Source of the DNA: Geosiphon pyriformis
Taxonomy: Eukaryota; Glomeromycota; Glomeromycetes; Archaeosporales; Geosiphonaceae
Direction of reading: 5' to 3'
Assembly: GCA_016748015.1 (NCBI GenBank)
Contig: JAAOMT010000678.1
Location: 414,389 to 478,388 of the forward strand
Length of the DNA stretch: 64,000 nt
Every line of letters begins with the position of its first letter. Position 1 is the first letter of the stretch. Below the pieces are notes generated by a model that saw only the letters and a program-made list of their open reading frames with translations, did no database searches and had not been told where the DNA came from. This document shows, piece by piece, positions 1 to 13,000 of this stretch. The position numbers and the translations under genes are program-made.

Positions 1-757
1 TCAATCAATTATAATGATGTTGATTTTTGAAGGTTTTCGTGATCTGAAGGTTTTGGTAGAGTTTTTTGTATAATAGACAGAGATTTAATTAATAGTTTTA
101 TCTGTAGTTTCCTGAAACCACAGTTTTGTTAATTTTTTTCTTAACATAATAGTCAGTAATTCTCCTGGTAAGATATCTTCAATTCTGAGTGTCTATCTTT
201 ATTTCTGGATTTTTTACTAGTGCTATATCCTGATATCAGTATCTCTGTATGTAAATCTTTTTAATCAAGTTAGCAAAATAACAATAAAAATAAAGCAAGA
301 AAAAAAAATAAGAAAATAAGCCAAAGCAATTTGTATGTTAGTATTCTGTCAATAGTTATGATCAAAAGCTATTGTTTTAATGTAATTAAGTATCAATTAC
401 TATCAACATAAAGTGTTGATAGTGAAGAGAGGATTTGAAGTAGTGAATAATTATTTATTTTATTTGTAATATAAAAGGTTGCTTAGATTAAATCTAAATT
501 GAGAGATCTGTTTTTTCTATTTCTGACACTACTGTTATATATACATAATTGAGATTCCTCAATTTCTCAATTTTTTACACCAAAAATTCTGGAATTCTTG
601 GAATTCTGTAATTTTTTTTGAGAGAAATCTTAAAATTCTAGAATTCTGTAATTCCCTGTACAAGAATTTTGAAATTCTTAGAATTTCACATTTACTACAG
701 CTACTTCTGATTGGCTAATTTATATGCTAATATACTTCCTATATTTTATGAGTAACA
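1..757 (-). repeat. Left LTR (3' LTR) of Ty3/gypsy element 1, cut by window edge
   Basis: This stretch aligns almost base for base with 9302-10043 and, more loosely, with 13605-14400. The LTR family begins TGTTAC and ends GTAACA on the plus strand, a short terminal inverted repeat typical of LTRs. Here the first 56 bp lie outside the window and the end is at 757 (GTAACA at 752-757). The middle (about 580-690) is a run of degenerate GAATTC-containing units. Because the internal ORFs read on the minus strand, this copy is the 3' LTR. Confidence 0.88.
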
Positions 758-773
758 TTATTTCCTTCTTTTT
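758..773 (-). other. Polypurine tract of Ty3/gypsy element 1
   Basis: Immediately inside the left LTR the minus strand reads as a purine-rich run (the plus strand is a TTTCCTTCTTTTTA-type tract). This is where the plus-strand primer of an LTR element on the minus strand should lie, so position and composition agree. It is not seen at the junction of element 2 at 10044. Confidence 0.6.
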
Positions 774-1499
774 AATATTAAGCTTTGTCAAAATCTTCTA
801 ATTCTAATTCTCTGTTTTTGAGCATTTCTTGAACTTCTTTTTTGAGAATTACTTAAGTTATCTTGTTTTGTAATTTTTCAAATTGGGCATTGGTTATTTT
901 TCCCATTTGGTTAATGGTAATAGTGTTTATTGCTGGATTAAGTAGAATTTCTGGTCAGTCTTGAAATTTGGTATATAGCCAATAAATGGCTCTTGCTTGT
1001 GTGGTCAAATTTTTTTTCTCCACAAATAATTCCAGTTGTTGCAGTATTGTTGTATCAAATAATTATTTTGTTTTATCCATGTATAAATTTTGAATGTTCA
1101 AGTATTGTCTCAGATAAAAATAACAAAAGTTTTTTGGAAATTGTTGTATCTACCAATTACAAGTTTTGATAATCAACTCTTGATATTGGGTGATTTTTGG
1201 TTGTGCTTTTATTGTCAATTTCACTTTTGTAATTATTTTGTCAACAGTGTTTTTTGTTTTTCTCTGTACTTTATCTCATGATCTTTTTTTGGTGTTTTTG
1301 TATTTAATGGTTTGTTGATTGATTGTAATTTCTATTTCTTGTTGTTGGATCAGTTGAAAGAATTGTTGTGTTAGTGAGTGAATGTCATCAGTAATTTCCA
1401 TTTTTTTACTGTTTTTCATTGTATCTATTATGTCTTTATATATTTTTTTGGTTGATCAACTTGACATGTTTGTGTTGATGATAATGATTGGTTCTAGAT
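760..1499 (-). pseudogene. Unassigned 3' coding remnant of Ty3/gypsy element 1
   Basis: Between the GPY/F-like part of the integrase and the left LTR, the minus strand keeps scattered open segments broken by stops (for example around 1080-780), consistent with a decayed polyprotein C-terminus. I recognise no domain. The plus-strand ORFs here are low-complexity, T-rich shadows. Confidence 0.4.
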
Positions 1500-2660
1500 C
1501 TCATGGAATCTCATCTGGTTTGACTAGTATTTTTTGTACTCCCAATTGCAGAATATTAGTGGTGGATGATAATATTATACTGTAGTATGATTTCAGTCGA
1601 TCTCTATATGTTACTTTGGCTAAAATTTTGTTGTTTCATCTTAATTTATAAGCTCTATTTCCAAGAATTTCTTTTATGTAAAATGGTCTGTCCCATTTGA
1701 GATCAAATTTTTCACTTTATTGTTTTTTCACTTTAGTACAATGTAAAAGTACTTTGTCTCCAATCTTGAATTCAATTGGTTTATCTGGTAGTTGGTTATT
1801 ATGTCTTTTTTTTTGTTTTTTTTGTGACTTTTGGATGTTATCAATTGCTCTTCATCATTTATTTTTTAGAGTTTCTATCAAGTCATATGTTCTTCTTAAC
1901 AATGTTTCCTGAAAATTGTCTTCAATTATTGGTTCTGTTGGATAAGTGTTAACTTTTATCTCAACTAGTAATATTGCTGTTCTACCATATACTAATTCAA
2001 ATGGTGTTTTTTGTGTAGTATCTTGTTTTATTGTCTGATAAGTGAATAATACTAATGGTATAAACAAATCTCATTTGTCTTGATTTTCTTGGCTGATTTT
2101 GGCAATTGTTTTGCACAATGTTCTATTGAATTTTTCGATTAATCTGTTAGTTTATAGATAATATAATGATGATAATGGTCTTTTGATTCTAAATTTTTGA
2201 CTTAATTCTTCCAATATTCTATTTACAAAGTGAGTTTTTTGATCTGATAATAGTTTTTTTGGTCATTCATGTCAACAGATCAAATCTTGATGAACGAATT
2301 TGGCAATGAATTCTGCATCTACTCTTTGAATGGCTTTTGCTTTTGGCCATTTAGTGAGATAATCTATGGCTATTACAATATATTTGTTGCTTCTGCTAGT
2401 AATTGTTAGTGGTTTGACTAAGTTAATTCCAATGCAATCAAATGGTTGTCTCACTTTGATTGGTCTTAATGGTTTACTGGGTTTTGTTTCTCCTCTTTTC
2501 TAATAAGCATCACAATTTTGAACATATTGGATAATATCTGAATACATTGATGGCTAATAGTATTTTTTTCTGGTTTTTTCTATGGTTGCTTCTTTATGAA
2601 AATGTTCTGTTGTTGGATCTGAGTGCATGTTGAATAATATTGTTTCTTTCTCTGGTTCTG
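1500..2660 (-). pseudogene. Integrase of Ty3/gypsy element 1, broken
   Basis: The minus-strand translation shows an HHCC-type N-terminus near 2640-2490; in its last pair the second cysteine reads Tyr (NCDAY). The core then begins QPFDCIGINLVKP, followed by YLTKWPKAKAI and later TPFELVYGR. The first catalytic Asp of the DDE core, expected in GIDLV-like context, reads Asn. A GPY/F-like C-terminal module (KWDRPFYIKEILGNRAYKLR) lies near 1690. Stops interrupt the frame at several points. At least three fall where Arg/Gln/Trp codons would be expected in this family, so they are one transition away from sense. The largest open pieces are 2272-2454 and 1855-2067. Inactive remnant. Confidence 0.85.
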
Positions 2661-2943
2661 TGATAACTCTGATTGGTTCATCTGAATTCTTTTTGTTTTT
2701 CTGGTAAAGTATATTTTGGTAGTTGATAAAATATTTTGATTGTTGTTTTATGTTGTTTTGTTCCTTTTTAGATAATTTTTTTTTAAACTGTTGAGTATTT
2801 AAATAGTGCTAGAGTTGTTAATATTTTTGTGCATTTATTTTTTGTTATATTTTTGTTTTCAACTTGTTTAGATTTTGTTATATTTTTGGGTTGAAATGTT
2901 CTTTTAGATTTGTTTTATTCTTGACAAACTGTTAGCATTTCTG

Positions 2944-4480
<1,537 letters not shown>

Positions 4481-4540
4481 ATTGTTATAGTTGGAGCAAA
4501 TAGCATTTTTTTCATCTATATATAATTTGAGATGTGATAT

Positions 4541-4984
4541 TTACATATCCACACAGTTGTAAAAAGTCTGGAATAAGATTTGGTATTGTTCTTCAATTTT
4601 AGTGGTTAAATATTTAATAGTAGTTCCTTCCAATATCTTGATAATGTCTCTCATGTTGTTATAAATGGAAATTTTAATGTGACTGTAGTTCTTGGCTGGT
4701 ATGTGTAGATTGACTAGTCCAATCTTTCCTAATTCACAAAGTGTTGCTTCTGCTTTAAAAATTTGAACCTGATCTTTTATTTTTCTTTCTATGACTAACA
4801 TGTACTGGTCATATGGTGGAATAGAAATTGGTTAACAAATGGAAATAATTTCTTTCATGTTAATAATTTTTTCCTTTGCCATATTAACTGGTACATCTAT
4901 TCTATTCATTGATCTAAATCCTTGTATCCTTCTAACTGTAATCTCTAATTTTTTCCTGTTTTTTATTAATACTAATTAAGCTAT
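4541..4984 (-). pseudogene. Linker region of Ty3/gypsy polyprotein between dUTPase-like domain and RT
   Basis: An open piece at 4541-4801 (86 codons from its first start) contains QIFKAEATLCELGKIGLVNL and NYSHIKISIYNNM. It lies in line between the dUTPase-like domain and the RT, so it belongs to the polyprotein. I can assign no function. It may be a second beta-rich module. Confidence 0.55.
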
Positions 4985-5300
4985 TTTAACCAAAGACAGA
5001 AATATTGCCTGTGCTATTTTTTCATTTGGCTCTATAATATAGGTTTTTTCTGAATTATTTTGTAGCATAGCAATAATATTTTCTATATATCTTGTGTCAA
5101 TTATTCCTCCTCTGATGTTAATTTTTTTTTGCTAAGCTACTCCTAGATGCTAATTGAACTATTGTTGTTATTGGGATTTTCAGTGCTATTTTGAAATCAA
5201 TACAGATGCATAAATGTGGTTTCAATTTGATGGCATCTTTTTTCAAATATTTTAGATTAAACCTTGCATCAGTATCATGTGCATGTTCTGGCATGATATT
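4985..5300 (-). pseudogene. dUTPase-like domain inside the Ty3/gypsy polyprotein
   Basis: Three signatures of the trimeric dUTPase fold appear in order on the minus strand. First is HDTDARFNLKY near 5275, matching motif 1 (A-G-F-D-L type) with Gly to Arg and Asp to Asn. Second is ASRSSLAKK near 5130, matching motif 2. Third is INIRGGIIDTRYIENI near 5060, matching motif 3 (GGVID-GY-G type) with Gly to Arg and Gly to Glu. A later EPNEKIAQAIF segment resembles motif 4. The frame shifts at an A9 run (coding strand, about 5109-5117) between motifs 2 and 3. Known dUTPases hydrolyse dUTP to dUMP and limit uracil incorporation into DNA; some retroviruses carry one. Here it sits between the cysteine-rich region and the RT, and is inactive. 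Confidence 0.75.
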
Positions 5301-5543
5301 TTTATCATTGTTGCTAAACCATTTTAGTTTCTGCTCCTTGGAGAGATCAGGAAGCATGATGTATTGTTCAGGGTTTGAATCGAAATTTGAATTGTCATAA
5401 TTTTCATTGCTAATTTGTATAAAGCTAAAACTATTGTTTTTGTCTTCATCATTGTCAGAGTTTGAATCGGGATTGAAAGTTGATTCCAATTTTGATGTGC
5501 AGCTGCTAATTGGTTCTTCCTTTTTTGGAATTGTATAGATCAT
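5301..5543 (-). pseudogene. Acidic, Asn/Ser-rich linker of the Ty3/gypsy polyprotein
   Basis: This is the N-terminal half of the longest intact piece in element 1 (5118-5543, 141 codons). It is rich in Ser, Asn, Asp and Glu (for example NPDSNSDNDEDKNNSF), so probably a disordered linker joining the cysteine-rich module to the dUTPase-like domain. Confidence 0.6.
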
Positions 5544-5544
5544 G

Positions 5545-6270
5545 CATAATGGTGAATTGTAAATGAGGTTACACTTATCACAATATTAAAAGTCATATGG
5601 GATCAAACAATGGTCACATAACTGGATGTTGATTTCTTCCAAGTATTGTTTCTATTCTTCTCTAGTGGGTGCTAATCGTTGGTAGTGCTTATTAAATTCT
5701 TTAGAATCATCTTTAATGTTGCCAAAGACATTGAACATTTGGACATATTCAGATTCAGAAAGTGATAAAAAGTTGTTTTTAATTTTCAATAGTTCACTGG
5801 TTGTTATGTCTTCTGCTTTCACACTTGCCATTCTCCAGATCTCATGTTCATCATGAGAATATTTTTTCAGTTATTGCAATGTTCTTTTTCATGTATTGTC
5901 AATTAGGGTTTTTTTGCACATTCAATCATTTATTAGGATAGTATATTGGCATATTTTGTTGCATGTTTCTCTATGTCCAGGAATGTTATTCCACATTTCT
6001 TTATCAGACAAGATTGTTCTACAGGTTAGGCAAAGTTTGTTGTCTCATTTTTTTTGCCTTTTTGGTCTTTCAAACTGCTTCAGAATACATGAGCAGCAAT
6101 AGAACTTAGTTGTAGTAGGGTATTTCTTATTGTTGTCACAGCATACACTCATTGACAACAATTTCTTGCTGCAATCAACACATACTAGTTTCAGTTGGCA
6201 ATATTTAGATGGATGTGATAGAGAATAGGTATATGGTGTATAAGTAGAAGTAATGACTGGCATTGATTAT
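5545..6270 (-). pseudogene. Cysteine-rich (CxxC) module of the Ty3/gypsy polyprotein
   Basis: The minus-strand translation carries repeated CxxC pairs: CVDC and CCSC near 6190-6080, LCLTC near 6030, then CDHC and CDKC with a spacer of about 11 residues near 5620-5570. These look like zinc-ribbon or treble-clef type sites. A stop (TAA) falls between the last two pairs and further stops occur. Element 2 retains part of the same region (about 10450-10650). I do not recognise a named family. It is not the gag zinc knuckle, which is separate at about 7550. Confidence 0.6.
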
Positions 6271-6605
6271 TCTTTTTTCTCCTTTCCTTTCTCTTTTTCT
6301 TCTCAAGTCCAAATCAGTAACAGCTTGTTTTGGTCATTATTATTCCAATAACTTTGGTTGGTTTCCCAAGTAGGTTTTTCTTCTTTTCTTTTCTTTTTTT
6401 TGTTATCTCATAATGGTATCAGCAGTAATTCATTGTGGTCAGCATTGGCCCAGAAAACTTGGTATGCTTCCCAGATAGGTTTTTCTTTCTTGTTATTGAA
6501 CTTAATGAGTGGTGCTAGTGCATTGTTACTGAGTTTGAAATAACCACACATTGCTGGTATTTGTGTGTGTTATCCATTCTGACTAAGTTGCAATTCCTGA
6601 GTGGT

Positions 6606-6910
6606 CTAGTCAAGCATTGTATTTGTTTTGAACAGTCTATCATTACCAACAAGTGCTTGGTATTGAGTGGCTTCCATAACTAATATCTTGATTGATATGA
6701 TGATATCATTGACTTCTATAGGGAAGTTATTAATCTCACCAATTGGAGTTTTGGTCATTCCATTAGCTGTTATGATTTTGGTACTGGTAGTGCAATCAAC
6801 TTGGTGACCTAATTGGTTCATAAGTTGTCATGTGATAATGCTGCCTGCTGAACCACTATCTAGGATTAGTTTTATGGTCTGATCATTGACTTTAGCATTG
6901 GTATACATGG
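6606..6910 (-). pseudogene. Retropepsin-like aspartic protease of Ty3/gypsy element 1
   Basis: The minus strand reads VNDQTIKLILDSGSAGSIIT, with the D-S-G active-site triad intact, then a TGA stop, then QLMNQLGHQVDC. The following 71 codons (6606-6821) contain KTPIGEINNFPIEVNDIIISI, the beta-strand region after the active site. In element 2 the codon matching the TGA is TAA. Both are transitions from TGG, so Trp is a plausible ancestor. The protease matures Gag-Pol in active elements. Confidence 0.8.
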
Positions 6911-7539
6911 CAGTGATGGGTTTTTTTTTGAGCATGGCTCTACTCAACAATGGTATTTGTGATGGTTCCTTGAATTCAAATGGGAAAATTGCTGCTAGCA
7001 ATTTGTTATTGGTTATGGTGGCTGAAAATATGTTGCTGATAAGTAATTTGTTTTGGTTGGGTTCTCAGTTGTTAGATGAGGTGTCTTCTGGGGTAACTAA
7101 GAGACTTAAATAGTGTTGGGAATTCGGGTTTTGGACATATCTAGTCTTTATATTCTAAGAGCATATTCCTGATTATTGGGCAAAAGAGCTGAAAATTAGT
7201 TAATAGACAACCATTACCAATCTTCAGTTTGTTGTATTATTCTTGGCTTTTGTGTTCCAGTTTAGAGTAAGTTTTGTGACAGTGTTTGAATTTGTTGGGA
7301 CTAGTATATTACTTGCAGTTGTGGCTAATAAATAATGAGTGTTGTCAGCTGATAAATTGGAACTTAATATACTGGTAGTTAATAAATTAATTATTGTGTC
7401 ATTTGGATGTAATGAGGTGAGTATTGATCCTGATTTGGGTATTGATTTGAAGTTTAAAATCTGCAATTGGGGTTTTAATATTGATTTTCTGATTGTGAGT
7501 TATTATTATAAGAATAGCAGTTAATTCTCAAATGGCCTT

Positions 7540-9180
7540 ATTTACCACAATTGTGGCAAATATATGTCTTTTGCTGCCATGGCTAATTGGATAATGATAA
7601 GGAACATGACTGATTTTGGGAGCAATTCACATTTTCAGAATTGTTGTATCATTGAGATGGCTAATAAATTGTGTAATTGTTAGCTAAGTATTCTTTTAGT
7701 TTCTGATTAAGTAAATTACTGAGTTGTTTCAATTTGGAATCCAAGTCAGATGATCCATTCAGGACTAGGTTTATGGCTTGGGCATAATTAGTCTCTAATT
7801 TAGCAGCTTCAAAATCTGTAGTGTTAGTGACTGCGGCTTGCAAGTTGGCTGAATACTGCTGCATAATCTGTGAATAAATTAATTCAGAATTTGAGCCACT
7901 GTAAAATAATCAGTATCAATTGCTTGTATATGGCACAGATTCCTATAGAAGCATTTCAAGTAAGTAGTAACAGCTTCAGTTTTCTCTTGTTTTATAGTGA
8001 TGAAGGTATTGGTTAACCAGTTGATACTGTTATTGTTGCTAAAGTATTATAAGAATTCAAGCTTGAAGGCATTAAAATCTTGGGGTTTGTTAACCAAGCT
8101 TTGATACCAAGAGTTAGCAGTATTCTGGAAAAAATAGGGAATTGCTTGCATGGTTCTGGCATCATTCCATCTGTTGGCTGCAATGGCTTTTTTCACATTA
8201 TTTAGCCACACTTGGGCATTATTCTCTTTGCTGATGAATTTTTCGAGTTTTGCTATTGGAACATAGGCCATTAGATCCAAGTTTGGTTGTTGTGGTTGTT
8301 GAAGAGATAATTGCTGAGGTGGTATTGGTAGCTGTTGAAGTTGTTTAGCAATTGAATCAATTGGTTGTTAATTGATGACAATTTTTAGAGATTAGTTTTG
8401 CTGATTAATTAACTTAAAGTTTGGATTGTTTGGAGTTTGCTGGGTTTGAATATTTGGAGTTTTAACTTCTGGATTTTCTAAGATTGAGTTTTGGTAATTA
8501 AATTTCTGATTTTTTTTTTCTTTTCTTCTGATGCTGTTATCTCCCAAGAACTTGTGGTTCTGAAATCTGGTGGAGGTGGCAATAATCAAAATTCTAATGG
8601 TGTTGGCAATCATAATTTAAATCTTTTAAAGTAATCACTATAGGTTTCTAATAGTTCTGCTTTCTTTTGTTTATTTTGAAATAAGAGTTGTCCAAATGTT
8701 GATGTTATATTTGATGTAAATATGCCTGTTAATGCAATGTTAATGGTACTTCTGGGTGTGTAATAATATAATAGATATAGTAGAGATTCAATTTTTTGTT
8801 TCTTCTACATTGGTAATTGTATTCTTTTTGGTGTTGCTGTTAGTGTTTGTAATTTCCCTTTGCTTTTATTTGCATAGATAATTTGGTATCTTTCCTGAAT
8901 GTGATTTTCAATTTCTCTGTTAATTTCAGTAAGTATTGTTGTAAAATTATAATTTGTTAGTAGACTAGTGTTTTAAATTAACTCATTGTAGAAATTTTCT
9001 CTTGTTGAATTGGTTTTTACTGGTACTTTTAACAAATATGAAATTTTTTTGTTGACGTAGAAATTGAAAACTAATTCTGTTAATAGGTAATTGTTGGTTA
9101 ATTCCAAATGTTAACAGTAGTGTTGGAATAAGGATTTGGCAAATTCTAAATGGTTTGTCCCTATTCTTTCTGGTTCTGCC
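7540..9180 (-). pseudogene. Gag region with CCHC zinc knuckle, Ty3/gypsy element 1
   Basis: The minus strand begins with a region matching the better preserved 13218-13409 of element 2 (NHLLAKSVFNFYVNERILYF there). A Gln/Pro/Asn-rich linker follows near 8613-8392, then a retrotransposon gag domain (8280-7890, with WLNNVKKAIAANRWNDAR and ANSWYQSL). A zinc knuckle ends it near 7550, reading CHNCGK-stop-GHLRINC; in element 2 the same codon is CAA (Gln), so the stop is a C to T change. Gag would build the virus-like particle. Open pieces are 8392-8613, 8047-8280 and 7661-7864. Confidence 0.8.
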
Positions 9181-9225
9181 ACTTTTAAATGGTTGTGTGT
9201 TAGTGTTGGTTCTCTGTAAAATTAT

Positions 9226-9243
9226 ATCTCACAGGAAGCACCA
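9226..9243 (-). other. Primer-binding site of Ty3/gypsy element 1
   Basis: Two bases inside the right LTR the coding strand reads TGGTGCTTCCTGTGAGAT. Its complement, ATCTCACAGGAAGCACCA, has the form of a tRNA 3' end: T-stem, seven-base acceptor strand, discriminator A and CCA. The acceptor strand implies a tRNA starting GCTTCCT, which fits an elongator tRNA-Met-like primer. The tRNA identity is inference. Confidence 0.65.
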
Positions 9244-9245
9244 AA

Positions 9246-10043
9246 TGTTACAGGTAATTATTTGGAGTCTCAAAGCAAATAACAAACCCGTAACTTGGTG
9301 CTCAATCAATTATAATGATGTTAGTTTTTGAAGATTTTTATGATCTGAAAGTTTTGGTGGAGTTTTTTGTATAATGGACAGAAATTTAATTGATAGTTTT
9401 ATTTATAGCTTCCTAAAACCACAGTTTTGTTAATTTTTTTTTAGCATGATAGCCAGTAATTTTCTTGATAAGATATCTTCAATTCCGAATATCTATTCTT
9501 ATTCCTGGGTTTTTTATCAATGCTATATTCTGATATCAGTATCTCTGTATGTAAATTTTTTTAATCAAGTTAGCAAAATAACAATGAAAATAAAGCAAGA
9601 AAAAAAAATAAGAAAATAAGCCAAGGCAATTTACATGTTGGTATTTCATCAATAGCCATAATCAAGAGCTATTGTTCTAATGTAGTTAAGTTTCAATTAC
9701 TATCAACATGAAGTGTTAATAGTGAAGAGAGAATTTAAGGTAGTGAATAATTATTTATTTTATTTGTGATATAAAAGATTGCTTAAATTAAATCTAAACT
9801 GAGAGATCTGTCTTTTCTATTTTTGATACTACTGCTATATATACATAATTAAGATTCCTTAATTCCTCAATTTTTTACACCAGGAATCCTGCAATTCCTG
9901 AAATCCTGTAATTTCTTTTAAGAAAAATCTTAAAATTCTGAAATCCTGCAATTCCCCATACAAAAATCTTGAAATTATTGGAATTCCATATTTACTATGG
10001 CTAATTTATATGCTAATATACTTTCTATATTTTATGAATAACA
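9246..10043 (-). repeat. Right LTR (5' LTR) of Ty3/gypsy element 1
   Basis: This copy is complete, from TGTTAC at 9246 to ATAACA at 10043 (798 bp). The first 120 aligned bases differ from the left LTR at about 14 positions, all transitions. The right end abuts coding sequence of element 2 directly, so this is the insertion boundary of element 1. Confidence 0.88.
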
Positions 10044-13000
10044 TCGAGTGTTTAGCTGTTCTAAATACTGCTTTTGTTTTTCTCTGGTGGATGCTAAGTT
10101 TTGGTAATATTCATAGAATTGTTTTGGATTTTTCTTGATGTTATCAAAGATGTTAAATGTAAGAATATATTTGGATTCAAAAAAAAACAACAGATTGTTC
10201 TTAATTTCCAGTATTTTACTGGTTAAAGCACTTTCAACTTTGGCACTTGTTATTTTCCAAATCTTGTGCTTGTCATGTAGGTAATCTTCCAAATATCTGA
10301 GTGCTTGTTTCCATGTGTCATCAATTAGGGTCTCTTTTCACACCCAGTTATTTATGAGAATTGTATATTGACATGTCTTGTTATATGTTTTTTTTTATCT
10401 AAGAATGTCATTCCATATTCTTTTGTCTAACAAAGTTGTTATACATGTTAAACAAAGTTTGTTATCCTATTTTTCTTATTATTTGGGTCATCCAAAGCAT
10501 TTAAGAATGCATGAGTGGCAGTAAAATTTAGTTGCTATTGTTTATTTTTCATCATTGTTATAGCATGTGCCTATTGTAGACAATTTTTTATCACAATTAA
10601 CACATATAAGCTTAGGTCAATAATAATTTGTTTAAGGTAGGGTAATATATAAGATGTAAGTAAAAATAATAGCCTGGATTTGTTTGTTTTCTCTTGTTTT
10701 CTCTTTTTTTTTTCTTCCCAAGTTAAAATTGGTAGTAGTTTATTGTGGTCTTCTTTGGCTTATAAAACTTAAAATGCTTCTTAGGTAGGTTTTTTTTTCT
10801 TCTTTCAATTCAATTAACAGCACTTGAGTGGTATAAGTTGGTTTAAAATGACCACACATAACTGGTACTCATGTGTGCTGACCATTTAGACTAAATTGCA
10901 ATTCTTGAATGATTCAGTCGAACACAGCATTTGTTTTAAACAGCCAGTTATTTGCCAACTAAAGCTTGATACTAGGTAGCTTTCATTACAAAAACTTTGA
11001 TAGATATAGTAAGACTATTGATTTCAAAAAAGAAGTTGTCTATTTTGCCAATAAAAGTTTTTGTGACTCTATCAGCTGTGATTATTTTGGCACTAACAGC
11101 ATAGTCAACTCAGCAACTTAGCTGGTCTATGAATTGTTATGTAATTATGCTGCCTACTAAACTACTGTCTAATATTAGTTTAATAAGATGGTCATTAACT
11201 TTGGCCTCCATATATATTGCTGTGATAGATTTTGTGTCAAGAGTAGCCCTACTAAATAATAGCATGATGGTCAATTTTTTTATTTCAAAGGGAAAAATTA
11301 CTGTAAGAGATTTATCTTCAGTAATGGTTGCTAGTGGAATATTGTTGGTAAGTGACTGCTGTTGGTTAGATTCTGAATTATTGTGTTGGGCATTTTCTGA
11401 AGTAATCAGGAAACTTAAGTAGTTCTGAGAATTCAGGTTTTGAGGGTATCCAGTTTTCAGATTCTATAAATGTAATCCTAATACTTGGTTGGAGAAATTG
11501 GGGATTAGTTAATAAACAACTATTGCCAATCTCCAGTTTTGTTAAATGGTTCTCGGCCTTTGATTTCCAAGTAACATCTGAATTGAAATTTGTGACAGGT
11601 TTTGGATTTGTTGGAGTTGATATATTATTTGCAGCTGTGGTTAATAAATAACAGATGCTAAAGTTTGATAAATTGGAGATTGGTAAATTGGCTACTGTGT
11701 TATTTGTGTGTAATAAGTTTGATAGTAATCTTGATTTGGATATTGGTTTGGAGCTTGAAATTGGTAATCAAAATTTTGATATTGATTTTCTGATTGTTGG
11801 TTATTTAAGCATGTATAGTAGTCAATTTGTAAGTAATCTTGTTTATCACAATAGTGGCAGCTATGTATTTCTATTTACTACTGTTAATTGGTTGCTGGTA
11901 ATGAGTACAACTGATTTTGGGCCTAATTTGAGTTTCTCTGATTATTGTAATGTTGTGGTGGTTGATAAATTGCTTGATTGCTGTTAGCTAAGTACCCTTC
12001 AATTTTCTGATTAATTAAATCACTGAATTGTTTTAGCTTAGAATCCAATTCAGATAATCTGTTCATTACTAGATTATGGTCTGGGTGTGGTTAACTTCAA
12101 GTTCAGCTAATTTAAAGTCTCTGGCATAGGTAATGGCAGCTTAAAGATCAGCTAGATGTAGTGGATGTACATGTTGAAGAAGGCTACTGCACAAACCACA
12201 GATGAACTGATTCAAAATTTGGGGCTCTGTGAAGTAAACTGTGTCAATTGCTTAAATTTGGTGCAGATTCTGATAGAAATGTTCTAGATAAGTGATAACT
12301 GTTTCAGTATCTCTTTGTTTAATGGTAGTAAAGGCATTGGCTAAGCAATTGATGCTGTTATTATTACTGAAATATCTTAGAAATTCCAGTTTGAATGCAT
12401 CAAATTTTTGAGGTTTTTGGGCCAAGCTTTGATATCACAAGTTAGCAGTATCTTGTAAAAAATATGAAATTGCCTGAAGAGCTTTGTTATTATCTCAATT
12501 ATTAGTCATGATTGCTTTAGTAATGTCATTTATTCAGACTTAAGCATTGTTTTCTTTACTGGTGAATTTTTCAAGTTTTACAATTGGGACAAATGCCATT
12601 AATGTGATTGGCAATTGTTGTTAAAGTTGTGGTTGTGATTGTAATTGTTGAAGTGATATGGCAACTGGTGATGAATTAATTACAATTACTAAAAGTAGGT
12701 TCTGCTAATTAATAATTGCAAGATTTAAATTGTTTTGATTTGGCTGAATTAAAACAATTGGAGTTTCAAATTCCAGATTTTCTGGGATTGGGTTTTAATA
12801 CTTAAATTCTTGATTTTCATCTTCTTCTTTTAATTCCATAATCTTCCAAAGACTAACAGTTCTAAAATCTGGTTGAGGTGGCAGTAATCAAAATTCTGAT
12901 AGTATTAGTGATTACAAATTAAATTCTTCAAAATAATTACCATAAATTTTCAATAATTCTGCTTTCTTTTGTTTACTTTGAAATAGAAGTTGGGTTGATA

